From Spirosoma taeanense (GTDB lineage Bacteria > Bacteroidota > Bacteroidia > Cytophagales > Spirosomataceae), in contig NZ_CP053435.1 in the NCBI RefSeq assembly GCF_013127955.1, positions 496,001 through 560,000 on the forward strand: 64,000 bases of DNA, read 5' to 3'. The position numbers and the translations under genes were made by a program. Positions within the stretch are counted from its first letter, which is position 1. Every line of letters begins with the position of its first letter. This document shows positions 55,224 through 64,000 of the stretch, in pieces. The notes beneath the pieces were generated by a model. That model searched no databases and was not told the DNA's origin. It saw only the letters and a program-made list of their open reading frames with translations.

Positions 55224-56369
55224 ATGAAAATAGCACTTGTACAGGATGGACTAATGTGCCGGGCGGGTGGCGAACAAGTCGCGCTTTGCTTCCACAAAGC
55301 ATATCCAGACGCACCCATTTACACACAATGCTATCAACCACACCTGACGTTTCCGGAGTTTCAGGGCTGCGATATCCGAACAACCTGGCTGCAGCGTTTC
55401 GTCCGTACGGATGATACGATGAAGAAGCTGTTCTTCCCCCTGGGCGTGATGGCGATGCAGTCCCACGACCTGACGGAGTATGACGTAGTCCTGATGTCGG
55501 GAACGCATTGCGCCAAATACGTAAAGGTTAACCCTAGGGCACTGGTCATCAGCTATAGCTTCACCCCGTTCCGGCTGGCCTGGAACCCGGAATCCTATGC
55601 GCAGTATGCCGAGTCCGGGTGGGCGGTACGTAAAGTGTTTGATATGGTTCTGAAACGGCTGCGGTCCATTGACTTCAGGGCGGCTCAGCGCCCCAACCAT
55701 TTTGTGGCTATGACCGATGAAACGGCCGATCGGCTTCGGGAATCGTATCAGCTCAACGGGAAGATTGAAATCATCAACCCGCCGGTTAATGCAACCAACT
55801 TTTATGTGTCCAATAAGCCAAAGTCATATTACCTAGTTGTATCCCGGCTGGAGTACTACAAAAAGGTAGATTTGGTGATCGAAGCGTTTAATCAGCTCGG
55901 TTATCCATTGATTGTTGTAGGTAAGGGCTTGCAGGCCGATGAAATTAAGGCGATGGCCAGCGAGAATGTAACCTTTAAAAGCGGGCTGTCGGCCGAAGAG
56001 TTGGCCGAGCTATACGCCAACTGCCGGGCGTTCATCTTTCCTCAACATGAAGATTATGGCATAACTCCTTTGGAAGCCAATGCCGCTGGCCGGCCCGTTA
56101 TCGCTTATGGACGGGGCGGAGTACTGGCAACCCAGATTCCGGTTTCGGATGACCCCGCTCAGGCTACGGCTCTTTTCTTTGACGAGCAGACGGTTGAATC
56201 GCTGGTGGAGGCCATCCGGCAGTTTGAGCCGATTCAGCATCGATTTGATTCCGCCTTTATCCGGCAACATGCCGAACAGTTTGACGAAACGCATTTTATT
56301 GATCAGATTCGTGAATTCGTTGGCCGTAAATACCGTGAGCATCAGGCCGAGCCCATAAGCGTATCTTAA
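55224..56369 (+). CDS. Glycosyltransferase, GT4 type (WbaZ-like)
   Basis: 381 aa from the ATG at 55224 (MKIALVQDGLMCRAGGEQVA). The start VQDGL...GGEQV, SYSFTPFRLAW and the C-terminal FPQHEDYGITPLEANAAGRP and YGRGG are typical of WbaZ-type mannosyltransferases. YLVVSRLEYYKKVDLVIEAF starts the donor domain. It follows the previous GT4 by 84 nt and is followed by the first Wzi gene after 39 nt. Confidence 0.92.
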   Translation: MKIALVQDGLMCRAGGEQVALCFHKAYPDAPIYTQCYQPHLTFPEFQGCDIRTTWLQRFVRTDDTMKKLFFPLGVMAMQSHDLTEYDVVLMSGTHCAKYVKVNPRALVISYSFTPFRLAWNPESYAQYAESGWAVRKVFDMVLKRLRSIDFRAAQRPNHFVAMTDETADRLRESYQLNGKIEIINPPVNATNFYVSNKPKSYYLVVSRLEYYKKVDLVIEAFNQLGYPLIVVGKGLQADEIKAMASENVTFKSGLSAEELAELYANCRAFIFPQHEDYGITPLEANAAGRPVIAYGRGGVLATQIPVSDDPAQATALFFDEQTVESLVEAIRQFEPIQHRFDSAFIRQHAEQFDETHFIDQIREFVGRKYREHQAEPISVS

Positions 56370-56408
56370 CAACAATACCACCGTAACTCATTACGAAACC
56401 CTGCCTGA

Positions 56409-57956
56409 ATGAACTATAAGTCCCGAAGCGCCCCACGAATAGCCGGTTATCGTGCCGGACTGTGTTTGCTGGCGTGCCTGAACGCGGCTGTTGGACTGGC
56501 GCAAAGCTTTCGGGCTCCAAACGCATTCTCGACGGAAGTGGGTGGGTTTGTATCGAATTCTGACGTAACCCCGTTCTGGCTGCGTGCCAATCAGTTTGGT
56601 CTTGTTCCTAATGAGTCGCCTGCGCTCACATTCCGCGCGGGTATTTATTCCGGATACGATTCCACCCGCCGTTCTACGAGCCGCTGGCGTACTTCGCAGT
56701 ATGATTTCGGATACGGTATAAACGTAGTGGCCAACTCCGGCAGCGCCATCACGGGCAACAAACTTCTGCTGCCCGAGGCATATCTGAAAATACGCCGGGG
56801 CATTTGGGAGGTCTATGTCGGCCGCCGACGCGAACGGTTTGGTCTGGCCGACTCGGCAATTTCAACGGGCTCGTATTCCTGGTCTGGAAATGCCCTGCCA
56901 GTTCCTAAAATTCAGGTGGCTATTCCGGCCTTTGCGCCGATTGGTTTCACGAAAGGCTGGGTAGCCATTCAGGGTACGTATGCGCATGGCCTTCTGGATG
57001 CATCTGGCTACATCCGCAATACCATGCTGCATCAGAAGTCGTTCTACGTGCGCCTGGGCCGGGCCAGTGAGGTAGTGCGCCTGTACGGCGGCTTTAACCA
57101 CCAGGTCGTGTGGGGCGGGAAAGCCGCCGATCCGGCCGGGATTCCGGGGGTTATTCCCGTTGGTGGAAAACTGCCGTCCAGCCTGATTGATTACTTCTAC
57201 GTGGTTACCGGCATCAACTCCGGACGAACAGACTCAACTAAGTATACGTATTTTGACCAGACCAACCGGGTCGGTAATCATCTGGGCTCTATTGACCTGG
57301 GATTTGAGCTTGATTTGGTCCGGCATACGATTTTTGCCTACCGTCAAAGCCTGTTTGAAGATGGTTCACTAGCCTCGCTGATTAATATATCGGACGGGCT
57401 AAATGGCTTGCGCATTCGTCGCAACAACCCCAATGCCCTAGTGCGGGATATCCTGTTCGAGTTACTAAACACGACCAATCAGGGCGGGTCGGTCTTTATA
57501 ATCACCGAGGCCAAGCTGCGAGGAAAGGACAATTATTTTAACCACCAGCAATACCGCGACGGATGGGCCTATCGGCAGCACGCAATCGGAACCCCATTTA
57601 TTACGCCCGCCATCAGTCCGGATGGGGCGTATCCATACGGTATTTTCACGTTAAACAACCGCGTACGGGTGTTCCATCTTGGACTGGCGGGCAGCCTGCC
57701 CATTCGGGGAAGCGCTTTGACAAGCCCGGTGGCCTATCAGGTTAAGCTCTCCTACAGTCGGAATTTAGGCACGTATGATGTTCCTTACCAGCCTATTCGG
57801 GACCAGTTCTCGGGGTATGCGGGTATTATGATTCCATTCTCAATGCTGGGAGGCATACAACTGACGGGGAACGTAGCAGTCGACAATGGAGCCCTGTACC
57901 AGAATACCTTTGGTGCCTATATAAGTCTTCGAAAAATATGGTCCTCTCGCCCCTGA
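56409..57956 (+). CDS. Capsule assembly Wzi family outer-membrane protein 1
   Basis: 515 aa. The signal peptide ends near VGLAQ. The family pattern is clear: VTPFWLRANQFGLVP near the start, LLLPEAYLKIRRGIWEVYVGRRRE, TGSYSWSGNALPVPKIQ, RLYGGFNHQVVWGG and LSYSRNLGTYDVPY. Wzi proteins are 18-stranded outer-membrane barrels that bind and help to organise capsular polysaccharide at the surface. It is similar along its length to the protein at 59567-61093. It ends 187 nt before the priming transferase gene. Confidence 0.93.
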   Translation: MNYKSRSAPRIAGYRAGLCLLACLNAAVGLAQSFRAPNAFSTEVGGFVSNSDVTPFWLRANQFGLVPNESPALTFRAGIYSGYDSTRRSTSRWRTSQYDFGYGINVVANSGSAITGNKLLLPEAYLKIRRGIWEVYVGRRRERFGLADSAISTGSYSWSGNALPVPKIQVAIPAFAPIGFTKGWVAIQGTYAHGLLDASGYIRNTMLHQKSFYVRLGRASEVVRLYGGFNHQVVWGGKAADPAGIPGVIPVGGKLPSSLIDYFYVVTGINSGRTDSTKYTYFDQTNRVGNHLGSIDLGFELDLVRHTIFAYRQSLFEDGSLASLINISDGLNGLRIRRNNPNALVRDILFELLNTTNQGGSVFIITEAKLRGKDNYFNHQQYRDGWAYRQHAIGTPFITPAISPDGAYPYGIFTLNNRVRVFHLGLAGSLPIRGSALTSPVAYQVKLSYSRNLGTYDVPYQPIRDQFSGYAGIMIPFSMLGGIQLTGNVAVDNGALYQNTFGAYISLRKIWSSRP

Positions 57957-58143
57957 AAAGTTACATCGTTCGCGACACCGTTTAATAGAGCAAGTTACGG
58001 AATTGGATAAAAATCACTACTTTGCGCGGCAACTTTACAAACCGTAGGATAATTTAAAGAATGTACTTCGGTTTCAAACGTTACTTTAGCGTGATGGGTT
58101 TAAGCACGTACGCACCTGAATGTAGCTGGTAAACCAACAGGGT

Positions 58144-59523
58144 ATGAGGCACCGTTATTCCATATTGTTTTTCCCGCTCCATGTTTTTGTTGATTTCCTA
58201 AGTCTCAACACGGCTTTTGTCGGAGCGTACTGGCTCAAGTTTGGCATTATCGACCCTGTTTTTGAGCCGCCCTACGCTACATTATTGTGGGTCTTTAACC
58301 TGATCTGGCTGGCCGAAATCCTTCTTTTTAAACCCTATATCTTTCCACGCCAACTTTTCAAAGCTGACCATTTAATCAAAAAAATGCTCCTCCTGATGGC
58401 GGTGCATATTGCCCTTATCTCATTGTACTGGGTAGCGATTAAAGGGTATTATTATTCGCGTGAGCATCTGTTTATTACCTATGTTCTGTTTGCCGGACTG
58501 GGCGCTGCGTTTCGGCTGGGCGCATTAATTTTTTTACGCGAATACCGTGCCCGGGGATATAATAACCGGAAATACGTCGTGGTCGGTTACGGTAAGTTGG
58601 CTACGACTATCCGCGGCTTTTATGATGCCCATCCAGAAATGGGGTTTCATTTTTACGGGTACTTCGATCAGCCGACTGCCGAGAACAGCGATTTACTGCA
58701 GGGAGATTATGATAAGCTGACAGCCTATATTCAGGCTAATCGGATTGACTGCGTTTACTGCTGCATGCCCTATATTGACAATAGTCGCCTTAAAACGATT
58801 GTCGATGACGCGGAGTTGGTTGACTATCAGGTAAAGCTGCTGGTTGACTTCCGGGGCTTCCTGGCCAAGGGCGCATCGGTCGAGTATCATGATTTTCTGC
58901 CCGTGTTGAATCTGTCGTCGCAGATGCTGGCCGATTTTCGGGTCAATACGTTAAAACGGGCTTTCGATATTGCGTTCTCATTCGCCGTACTGACCATAGG
59001 GTCGCCGTTTTTTATGCTCATGGCGATTATTACGTGGATTACTTCGCGAGGCCCTGTTCTATACGCTCAGGAGCGCATTGGTCGGGACGGTAAGCCATTT
59101 ACTATCTATAAGTTCCGGAGCATGTACGTCAATGCCGAAACAAGCGGACCTGTGTTGTCGGCAGGGGAACAGGATAGTCGTATTACGCCCTGGGGCCGGT
59201 TTATGCGGCAAACCCGTTTAGATGAGCTGCCCCAGTTCTACAATGTGCTGAAAGGAGACATGTCGGTGGTGGGCCCCCGGCCAGAGCGGCAATTCTTTAT
59301 TGATCAGATCGTAGAAGTTGCTCCTGAATACCGGACCTTATTGAAGGTTAAACCCGGCATCACATCAATCGGGCAAATCAAGTTTGGATACGCAGCCAAC
59401 ATTGAGGAAATGGTTCAGCGCCTACGGTATGATCTGCTTTACCCCGAACGCCGGTCGTTTCTGTTTGATATGTGGATTATTGCCCAGACGGTTCGGGTGA
59501 TGATGCAGGGACGTGGTAAATAA
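58144..59523 (+). CDS. Undecaprenyl-phosphate sugar-1-phosphate transferase (WcaJ-like priming enzyme)
   Basis: 459 aa. It starts the repeat unit by moving a sugar phosphate (often glucose) onto undecaprenyl phosphate. The N-terminal part (1-125) has four to five membrane segments, then a Rossmann-like domain (about 145-265, KYVVVGYGKLATTIRGF). The catalytic C-terminal domain starts near 270 (LKRAFDIAFS), with ERIGRDGKPFTIYKFRSM, TRLDELPQFYNVLKGDMS and VGPRPERQFFIDQI, and VKPGITSIGQIKFGYA at the end. A near -7 match (TACTTTG) lies at about 58018. It lies between the two Wzi genes. Confidence 0.95.
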   Translation: MRHRYSILFFPLHVFVDFLSLNTAFVGAYWLKFGIIDPVFEPPYATLLWVFNLIWLAEILLFKPYIFPRQLFKADHLIKKMLLLMAVHIALISLYWVAIKGYYYSREHLFITYVLFAGLGAAFRLGALIFLREYRARGYNNRKYVVVGYGKLATTIRGFYDAHPEMGFHFYGYFDQPTAENSDLLQGDYDKLTAYIQANRIDCVYCCMPYIDNSRLKTIVDDAELVDYQVKLLVDFRGFLAKGASVEYHDFLPVLNLSSQMLADFRVNTLKRAFDIAFSFAVLTIGSPFFMLMAIITWITSRGPVLYAQERIGRDGKPFTIYKFRSMYVNAETSGPVLSAGEQDSRITPWGRFMRQTRLDELPQFYNVLKGDMSVVGPRPERQFFIDQIVEVAPEYRTLLKVKPGITSIGQIKFGYAANIEEMVQRLRYDLLYPERRSFLFDMWIIAQTVRVMMQGRGK

Positions 59524-59566
59524 CTGTTGTAACGGTTGGTACTACCCCGTTCGATTAGCCCACTTT

Positions 59567-61093
59567 ATGAAACTTGCGCTTTTTTCATGTCGTTGTCTGC
59601 TGCTGGCTGCGGTCGGATTATCAGCCGCCTACGGTCAACGAATTAATCAGTACTCGGTTGAAGCAGGCGCCATGGCTGCTTCGGATCAGACACCGTTCTG
59701 GCTTCGGGCTAATCAATACGGAACCGTTCCGCTACGAACGCCAGTAGCACGTCTGACTGCCTCGCTTCGCTCGGATTATCGCCTAGCCGATAGTACAGGC
59801 TATCGTCGAAAAACAGATTGGGGCTACGGTCTGAACGTTGTCGCCAATGCAGGTCCTTCGGGGCAAGTGTTGCTGCCGGAGGCTTATCTGAAAGGGCGGG
59901 TTGGCGCTTTCGAGGTATATGCTGGTCGTCGGCGTGAGATAGTTGGTTTAGTCGATACGCTCCTGACGACCGGCGCCTATGCCTGGTCGGGGAACGCGCT
60001 GCCAATTCCTAAAATCCAGATTGGCCTACCAGCCTTTACGTCTATTCCTTTTACGAAAGGCGTTTTCTCTATTATGGGTGCCTTCGCACACGGCTGGTTT
60101 GAGAATTCGGACCGTTTAGTGAAAGGCTCGTATCTGCATCACAAATATTTTTACGGGCGGCTTGGAAAGCCGACGTGGCGGGTTCGGTTCTATGGCGGGT
60201 TTAATCATCAGGTCATCTGGGGTGGTTACGCCGATCCAAGCGTGCTGGGGCCCGTGGTGGCGATTGACGGTAAACTGCCGTCGAGTATCCGCAATTATCC
60301 GGCGGTGGTATTCGGAACCCGTGGCGATCCGCAGGATAAGACGATCACCTCATTCGAATGGAACCGGATTGGCAACCACCTGGGCTCGGTAGATGCTGCG
60401 CTCGAAATAAATCTGAACCACTGGAATTTGTTTGGTTACCGGCAGTTCCTGTACGATGATGGATCGCTGTTTTACGGTACGAATCTGGAGGACGGCCTGA
60501 ATGGGTTGCGCATCCGGAATAATGATCAGCCAGGCGGATCCGCGTTTTTTCTGCGGCAGATTACGCTGGAGTATCTATACACGGGCAGTCAGGGCGGCTC
60601 GGTGTTCGTTATTGATGACGAAAAACGGCGGGGCAAAGACGATTATTTCAACCATAGCCAGTTCATAGATGGCTGGACGTATTTTGGACGCACGATTGGC
60701 ACCCCGTTTCTGACTCCTCAGTCGGAAGTGCGTCCTGATTCACCAGACCATAGTATAGGTATCGCCAATAACCGGGTCAGCGTGGCTCATTTTGGCCTGA
60801 GCGCCTTGCTGTTCGCTACTGTTGAACTAACAACCCGTTTGTCATTCAGTAAAAACGCGGGTACCTACAATGTGCCTTATCCGTTGATGCCGCGCCAGTT
60901 TTCGGGCGTGCTTTCGCTCGGCCTACCGTTGCCTATTTTAGGGGGTACGGTCCTCAGCGGATCAATAGCAGCCGATTCGGGCGGACTCTTTCCCAACAGC
61001 GTAGGTGGTTATCTCGGAATTCGGAAAACAGGCTTTCTGGGTAAGCCACAGGGCAGCCGGTCTGCTCCAATCAATTCACCGCGCCAGTGGTGA
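59567..61093 (+). CDS. Capsule assembly Wzi family outer-membrane protein 2
   Basis: 508 aa from the ATG at 59567 (MKLALFSCRCLLLAAVGLSA, a signal peptide); the frame opens earlier at GTG 59513, inside the previous gene. It carries the same blocks as the protein at 56409: TPFWLRANQYGTVP, LLPEAYLKGRVGAFEVYAGRRRE, TGAYAWSGNALPIPKIQ, RFYGGFNHQVIWGG and LSFSKNAGTYNVPY. It is expected in the outer membrane, holding or guiding polysaccharide. It is the last clear gene of the locus. Confidence 0.93.
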   Translation: MKLALFSCRCLLLAAVGLSAAYGQRINQYSVEAGAMAASDQTPFWLRANQYGTVPLRTPVARLTASLRSDYRLADSTGYRRKTDWGYGLNVVANAGPSGQVLLPEAYLKGRVGAFEVYAGRRREIVGLVDTLLTTGAYAWSGNALPIPKIQIGLPAFTSIPFTKGVFSIMGAFAHGWFENSDRLVKGSYLHHKYFYGRLGKPTWRVRFYGGFNHQVIWGGYADPSVLGPVVAIDGKLPSSIRNYPAVVFGTRGDPQDKTITSFEWNRIGNHLGSVDAALEINLNHWNLFGYRQFLYDDGSLFYGTNLEDGLNGLRIRNNDQPGGSAFFLRQITLEYLYTGSQGGSVFVIDDEKRRGKDDYFNHSQFIDGWTYFGRTIGTPFLTPQSEVRPDSPDHSIGIANNRVSVAHFGLSALLFATVELTTRLSFSKNAGTYNVPYPLMPRQFSGVLSLGLPLPILGGTVLSGSIAADSGGLFPNSVGGYLGIRKTGFLGKPQGSRSAPINSPRQW

Positions 61094-61153
61094 ACCGACG
61101 CAGAGACGCAGGTAGACTAAGACTAATTTTCACTCGTTTTTAACGAAGCGACT

Positions 61154-61184
61154 CTTGGAAGAGTGAACGCAATTTCTACATTTG
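61154..61184 (+). promoter_or_regulatory. Promoter of the beta-lactamase-like lipoprotein gene
   Basis: CTTG (61154-61157), a 19-nt spacer and TACATTTG (61177-61184) fit TTTG-N19-21-TAnnTTTG with one mismatch in the -33 box. The ATG at 61227 follows after 42 nt. This is the best match of its type in the window. Confidence 0.6.
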
Positions 61185-61226
61185 TAGCAGTTGGATTAAA
61201 TACGAGTAAGTTAATAACGCGTAAGG

Positions 61227-62477
61227 ATGGTGCGGACGAACGGCTTAGGAGGTTTATTAAGCGTTTTGCTCAGTGTAGGAATTTTGCTTTCGTGCGGACA
61301 GGATTCGCAGAAACAGTTAAATAAGTCGGCGGATGCCTTACGTAACTGCGCTGATGATCAGAAATTAACGCGGGCAGAGGAACAATCCATTCGTCGTCAG
61401 ATAAATGCGGACGAGAAAGCCCGTGAAATCGAGCAGATCATTCAGCAGAAAGTTCGGGCTGGTTTCAACGGAAACGTGCTGGTTGCTCAGAAGGGAATCG
61501 TATTGTACAAAAACTGCTTTGGCCTGGGGCATTTTGAACGGGGGCAGCGCGACACGCTGGTCGATGACTCGAAGTTCCAGCTGGCGTCGCTCTCAAAGAC
61601 CTTTACCGCCATTGCAACACTGAAACTGATTGAGGCCGGTAAACTCAGTCTGGAGGACAGTATCCAGAAGTTTTATCCCGATTTTCCGTATCACGGTATT
61701 ACCGTCCGGCTTCTGCTTAGCCACCGTAGCGGCCTACCCAACTACGCTTACGCCTTCGACGACAGTATGAAGGTTAACTTCTATAAAAAGGAAAAGCCCT
61801 ATCCAACCAACGCAGTTATCATGCACTGGTTTGCGACGGTAAAGCCGACACCCCAGCGGTATAACATACCAGGTCGCGGATTCAGCTACAGCAACACGAA
61901 TTACATGGTGCTGGCGTCTATTATTGAAAAGGCAACGGGTCAGACTTACGAGCAGTTTATCCATAAAAACATTTTTGAGCCGCTGGGCATGCACCAGACG
62001 TTTGTAGCGACTACCAAGAATCAGCTGTTCAACCGCCACCGAACAGCGGGGTATCAGTGGAACCGTCGACTACCCAAGGATTATTATGACGATGTAGTAG
62101 GGGATAAAGGCATTTATTCAACAACGGGCGATCTTTTCCGGTGGTACAGGGCGCTGAACGGTGACTGCCTGCTCCAGAAAAAGACCCTGGCCGAAGCCTT
62201 TGTGCCGCGTAGCTTCGAACGAAAGGGGGCTAAAAATTACGGCTACGGCTTTCGGATGATGTTGAATTCGCTCAATCAGCCGGAATACATTTATCACTCC
62301 GGCTGGTGGAAGGGTTACAACACGATGTTCTGGTTCAGCCCGAAAGACGAGTACGTAATCATCATGCTGGGAAACCGGTATAACAAGACTGTATATCGAG
62401 TTAAAGAGTTAGTAGATGTTCTGGATGGGGGATCAAAGGAGAGTAGTCCTCATGAAGACGCCGAAGTAGAGATATGA
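61227..62477 (+). CDS. Serine hydrolase lipoprotein, class C beta-lactamase / penicillin-binding family
   Basis: 416 aa. The lipobox LLSC puts Cys23 at the end of the signal peptide. A charged helical region (30-75) precedes the catalytic domain. The active-site motifs are SLSK at 121-124, YSN at 221-223 and HSG at 357-359. Most such Bacteroidota proteins are esterases or peptidases of the serine hydrolase type rather than real antibiotic resistance enzymes. It has its own promoter and terminator and stands alone. Confidence 0.92.
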   Translation: MVRTNGLGGLLSVLLSVGILLSCGQDSQKQLNKSADALRNCADDQKLTRAEEQSIRRQINADEKAREIEQIIQQKVRAGFNGNVLVAQKGIVLYKNCFGLGHFERGQRDTLVDDSKFQLASLSKTFTAIATLKLIEAGKLSLEDSIQKFYPDFPYHGITVRLLLSHRSGLPNYAYAFDDSMKVNFYKKEKPYPTNAVIMHWFATVKPTPQRYNIPGRGFSYSNTNYMVLASIIEKATGQTYEQFIHKNIFEPLGMHQTFVATTKNQLFNRHRTAGYQWNRRLPKDYYDDVVGDKGIYSTTGDLFRWYRALNGDCLLQKKTLAEAFVPRSFERKGAKNYGYGFRMMLNSLNQPEYIYHSGWWKGYNTMFWFSPKDEYVIIMLGNRYNKTVYRVKELVDVLDGGSKESSPHEDAEVEI

Positions 62478-62481
62478 GTAG

Positions 62482-62505
62482 AGCCGACGGATTAGTCGGC
62501 TTTTT
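62482..62505 (+). terminator. Terminator of the serine hydrolase gene
   Basis: A 7-bp stem (62482-62488 AGCCGAC and 62495-62501) with a 6-nt loop and a run of T at 62501-62505, 4 nt after the stop. Confidence 0.82.
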
Positions 62506-62542
62506 CTGTTTTCAGATACCCATCCCCGGCTGACTCTCCTTT

Positions 62543-63466
62543 ATGACACGTTCTGTACTGGTTTCTCTCGTTCTAGGCATTGTGTTCACCCAAACCGCTT
62601 TTTCACAGGAAGTTCTCAACCTCTGGCCCAACGGAGCTATTCCGAATGCAATTCCGGGCGTAACCCTCACAGAAAAGGCCGAAAAAGGAGCGGACGGTAT
62701 TGATCGTATTAGTAACGTATCGGTTCCAACGCTGACCGCTTACGTACCGCCGAAGGACAAGGCCACCGGAGCCGCCGTGATGGTATGCCCTGGCGGAGGT
62801 TACTCGATTCTGGCGTCGGGGCACGAAGGAGTTGACATTGCCCGGTGGCTGAATGGTATGGGTATAACCGCGTTTGTGCTGAAGTACCGGCTGCCCGACT
62901 CAACAAGCATGAGCAATCAGCAGGAGGTGCCCCTTATGGACGCTATGCAAGGCATGACGCTGATTCGGCAGAACGCCGGACGTTATGGCATTGACCCGAA
63001 CAAAATAGGCGTCATGGGATTCTCGGCGGGTGGTCATCTGGCGTCTACGCTCGCCACGCATTATCACCGCGGCCCCAGAGCCAGCGAACAGGCCAAACCA
63101 AATTTTTCCATTCTACTGTATCCAGTCGTTACGTTCGGGGAGAAGGCGCATGGCGGCTCGCGCGATAAACTGCTGGGTAAACTTAATAAATCGCCCGAAA
63201 TGATCGCCTACTACTCAAATGAGCTGCAGGTGTCGAACCAGACACCCCCTACATTTCTGGTTCATTCGGAAGACGACAAAGCCGTTCCGGTCGAGAACAG
63301 CATCAGTTACTACCTGGCCTGTCTGAAAAATAACGTGCCGGTAGAAATGCACCTGTATCCGACAGGTGGACATGGCTACGGACTGCGTACAGCGAAGTTT
63401 GGCTCACTGAATACGTGGCCCGAGACCTGCCGCGCCTGGCTGGCTTCGCTGGGAGCTGTAAAGTAG
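62543..63466 (+). CDS. Secreted alpha/beta hydrolase, acetyl-esterase-like
   Basis: 307 aa. The signal peptide ends TAFSQ. The oxyanion motif CPGGGYSIL is at 82-90, the nucleophile Ser161 in GFSAGGH, Asp244/245 in HSEDDKAVP and His277 in GHGYG, as in acetylxylan-esterase-like BD-FAE enzymes of Bacteroidota. It probably removes acetyl or similar groups from carbohydrates in the periplasm. It is followed by a strong bidirectional terminator. Confidence 0.9.
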   Translation: MTRSVLVSLVLGIVFTQTAFSQEVLNLWPNGAIPNAIPGVTLTEKAEKGADGIDRISNVSVPTLTAYVPPKDKATGAAVMVCPGGGYSILASGHEGVDIARWLNGMGITAFVLKYRLPDSTSMSNQQEVPLMDAMQGMTLIRQNAGRYGIDPNKIGVMGFSAGGHLASTLATHYHRGPRASEQAKPNFSILLYPVVTFGEKAHGGSRDKLLGKLNKSPEMIAYYSNELQVSNQTPPTFLVHSEDDKAVPVENSISYYLACLKNNVPVEMHLYPTGGHGYGLRTAKFGSLNTWPETCRAWLASLGAVK

Positions 63467-63480
63467 AGGCTTCTTCTTGG

Positions 63481-63522
63481 AAACGGGCGTGAGCAGCCTT
63501 TATAGCCTGCTCACGCCCGTTT
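63481..63522. terminator. Bidirectional terminator, hydrolase / YceI genes
   Basis: A 16-bp perfect stem (63481-63496 and 63507-63522) with a 10-nt loop. T runs occur on both strands (GTTTTG on plus, TTTCC on minus). It separates two convergent genes. Confidence 0.9.
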
Positions 63523-63526
63523 TGAT

Positions 63527-64000
63527 TTAGTTCTGGATGAACTCAGCGTTGGCGCGGATATTTACCTCATCGCTCACAACTGCAACCGGGATGGTGCCGA
63601 CACCAAAATCACTACGCTTCAGCATGCCCGTAATCTTGAAACCCGCCATTGGCTTCTGAGTCCGTTGATTCTTGCCGATGCCGTTCAGCGTTACATCGAG
63701 TACAACGGGTTTGGTTACACCGTGCATGGTCAAGTTGCCCTCCATGCGGTATTTTTTACCTTCCACTTTTCTGAACGATGTGCTTTTAAAGGTGAGGGTG
63801 GGATATTTGGCAGCGTCGAAGAATTTCTCGCTTTTCAGGTCAGAATCGCGTCGCTCATTCCCGGTGTCAATGCTGTTTACGTCGGCAGTCAGTTCGACGA
63901 CTGCGTCCGAAAAATCGTCTTTAGCCGAGTTAATAGTTGCGTCGAACGTTTTGAAGTTGCCTTCAACATCCGAAAGCATGAGGTGGGTAACTTCGAAACC
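63527..64000 (-). CDS. YceI-family protein, partial (5' end beyond right edge)
   Basis: At least 157 codons. The frame continues past the internal ATG at 63979 to the window edge as GFEVTHLMLSDVEGNFKTFD, so the start is outside. The YceI lipocalin-like pattern is clear: VTHLMLSDVEGNF, SIDTGNERRDSDLKSEKFFD, YPTLTFKSTSF, GNLTMHGVTKPVVLDV and the end RANAEFIQN. These periplasmic proteins bind polyisoprenoids or other hydrophobic ligands; the ligand here is not known. Confidence 0.93.
   Translation of the reverse strand, partial: GFEVTHLMLSDVEGNFKTFDATINSAKDDFSDAVVELTADVNSIDTGNERRDSDLKSEKFFDAAKYPTLTFKSTSFRKVEGKKYRMEGNLTMHGVTKPVVLDVTLNGIGKNQRTQKPMAGFKITGMLKRSDFGVGTIPVAVVSDEVNIRANAEFIQN

Noticed and set aside
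56409..61093. The second Wzi gene as an assembly duplicate of the first
   Set aside because: The two genes differ clearly at DNA and protein level and are separated by a different gene.
61227..62477. Antibiotic resistance beta-lactamase
   Set aside because: It has the SxxK/YxN/HxG motifs of the broad serine hydrolase family, but nothing shows real beta-lactamase activity, and such lipoproteins are common in Bacteroidota.

Overview
The window looks like a chromosomal segment of a Bacteroidota bacterium, most likely a member of Cytophagales close to Spirosoma or Fibrella. The evidence is a moderate GC content, a type IX secretion (T9SS) sorting domain, a Bacteroidota-type SecA of 1130 residues, several DUF families typical of the phylum (DUF4230, DUF2911, DUF922, DUF6134-like), PorT-like outer-membrane barrels, and start regions with TAnnTTTG-type -7 boxes and few Shine-Dalgarno sequences. 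The species cannot be fixed from the sequence alone. No rRNA, tRNA, CRISPR array, insertion sequence or phage gene was found.

Positions 1-33208 are mostly core and housekeeping genes with small accessory insertions. A minus-strand run holds hemA (with its own terminator), a DUF4230 protein, a YqgE/AlgH protein, an outer-membrane barrel protein, nuoA and a secreted protein cut by the left edge. Then come a sensor kinase, a lipoprotein, an orphan LuxE-like acyl-protein synthetase with a TTG start, an AraC-family regulator broken by an in-frame amber codon, three small envelope proteins, an NtrC-type regulator without a DNA-binding domain, an esterase, DUF2911, uvrB, an M20 amidohydrolase and an S9 prolyl oligopeptidase whose start codon lies inside a 17-bp hairpin. 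A three-gene set follows (an unknown 756-aa protein, an SDR oxidoreductase and a GH130-like enzyme). After it come thrB, a DUF6134-like/ketosynthase III pair, a glycosyltransferase, a DUF922 metalloprotease-like protein and secA.

Positions 33424-61093 form one exopolysaccharide locus on the plus strand. It has an SLBB outer-membrane export protein, a Wzz-type chain-length protein, a GDP-mannose dehydratase-like enzyme, a Wzx flippase and a GT2. Later it has a methyltransferase, a large GT-C-like membrane protein, a GT8-like enzyme, a Wzy-like polymerase, two GT4 enzymes, two Wzi-family outer-membrane proteins and a WcaJ-like priming transferase between the two Wzi genes. This is close to a full Wzx/Wzy pathway; no tyrosine autokinase is present.

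Inside this locus lie three paralogous secreted proteins (40295, 42184, 45904) built of 17-residue repeats (about 17, 21 and 37 copies). Each continues into a YadA-head-like segment, a conserved Bacteroidota C-terminal domain and a coiled coil. They are probably fibrous trimeric matrix or adhesin proteins. The first and third share a 468-bp tract with only four differences, all synonymous, which points to recent gene conversion. A 182-aa T9SS-sorted protein lies between them. This combination of matrix protein and polysaccharide genes is the most interesting part of the window.

The right end carries a class-C beta-lactamase-like lipoprotein with a good promoter, a secreted alpha/beta hydrolase and a YceI-family gene cut by the right edge.
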